Assembly: GCA_013400975.1 (NCBI GenBank)
Contig: WBMZ01000196.1
Coordinates: 33,752 to 97,751, forward strand
DNA: 64,000 nucleotides
DNA from: Atrichornis clamosus
Lineage: Eukaryota; Chordata; Aves; Passeriformes; Menuridae
Direction: 5' to 3'
Part shown: piece after piece, positions 63,463 to 64,000 of the stretch
Numbering within the stretch: the first letter of the stretch is position 1
Layout of the letters: every line of letters begins with the position of its first letter
The notes under the pieces: generated by a model
The model's input: only the letters and a program-made list of their open reading frames with translations
Databases searched by the model: none
Told to the model about the DNA's origin: nothing
Position numbers and translations under genes: made by a program

Positions 63463-64000
63463 TGTGGTTTGAGCCTGGCTGGAGGCCAGGTACCAATGGA
63501 AACTACCCAGGCTCACCCCCCTCGCCACTACTGGACAGAGGAGAGGAAAAAAATTCAAAGCCTTCATGAGTAGAGACATAAAGACGAGAGAGAGGCTTCA
63601 ATTTAACAGATATGAAAGTGAATTTATTACACTAAAACTAACAGAAACAGACCAGGATAATGAGAAGTAAAATGAGCTTTTGGAGAACACCTTCTTTCCC
63701 CCCACTCCCTCCTCCCAGGTCTACCTCCTACCCAAAGAGCGCAGGGAGACAGAGAATGGAAGTTTTTGGTCAGTTCATCATCTGTGGCTTCTTCCTGCTG
63801 CAGAACTGGAGTCATCTTCCCCTTCTGCTTCTGTGGGGTCCTCTGTAGGTGACAGTTCTCTAGGAACTTCTCCCACATAAGTCCATCTCACGAGCAGCAG
63901 CCTCCTGTGAACTGCTGCAACATAAATCAGTCCCACGGGCAGCAGCGGCCCTCAAACTGCTGCGGCGTGGGTCACTGCCCCACAGGCTGCAGTCCTTTTC
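63463..64000 (-). mobile_element. ERV LTR, minus strand, cut by window end
   Basis: It is the reverse complement of the LTR type at 15740-16834: TGAGCCTGGCTGGAGGCCAGG mirrors that element's 3' end, TATGAAAGTGAATTTATTACAC mirrors its GTGATAAATTCACTTTCATA block, and CAAACTGCTGC... mirrors its CTGCAGCAGTTTG repeats (about 63880-63980). Its 5' end lies beyond the window. The overlapping ORFs here are non-genic. Confidence 0.88.

Overview
The window is vertebrate nuclear DNA, almost certainly from a bird. It is AT-rich and intron-dominated, with short GT..AG-bounded exons. Its repeats are the avian kind: CR1 LINE 3' ends in both orientations and long terminal repeats of the types common in songbird genomes. 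There are no bacterial-style gene clusters, CRISPR arrays or tRNA/rRNA genes, and the isolated ORFs of 60-150 codons between exons are chance ORFs or lie in repeats.

One gene explains the conserved coding sequence: androglobin (ADGB), on the + strand. I reconstruct twenty consecutive internal exons between 5517 and 59145. Every splice junction keeps the reading phase, giving about 902 codons, which I number r1-r902 from the first complete codon. Neither the start nor the stop codon is in the window. In order, the exons encode the linker after the N-terminal calpain-like protease region (which lies upstream), a beta-rich segment resembling a calpain domain III/C2-like sandwich (r241-381), the first part of a circularly permuted globin (r382-484), a linker with a calmodulin-binding IQ motif (r528-538), the remaining globin helices (about r548-610), a second beta-rich segment (about r615-798) and a polar Lys/Ser-rich linker entering the C-terminal region (r799-902). 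The candidate haem ligands, Gln r389 and His r421, are 32 residues apart; I recall the same spacing for the human ligand pair.

Region by region: 1-5516 is intron with a degraded minus-strand LTR, a perfect GATAT pentanucleotide array and two CR1 pieces. 5517-11885 carries four exons of the post-protease linker. The 11886-20388 intron holds a ~1.1-kb LTR. 20389-34346 carries eight exons up to the first half of the globin. The 34347-39819 intron contains a CR1. 39820-44072 carries the IQ exon, the permuted helices and a solo LTR squeezed into a short intron. 44073-57684 has two exons between long introns, with a CR1 and a pair of CTCF-like motifs in the 7-kb intron. 57685-59145 has two more exons. 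59146-64000 has no secure exon but has two phase-compatible candidates, a tandem duplication interrupted by an N, and an inverted LTR running off the end.

I found no undescribed gene system. The most interesting items are the permuted globin/IQ architecture, the sense-oriented LTR with a strong cryptic splice acceptor inside a tiny ADGB intron, and several structural oddities listed as findings. Assignments rest on reading the sequence and on recall of the families; no database search was run.
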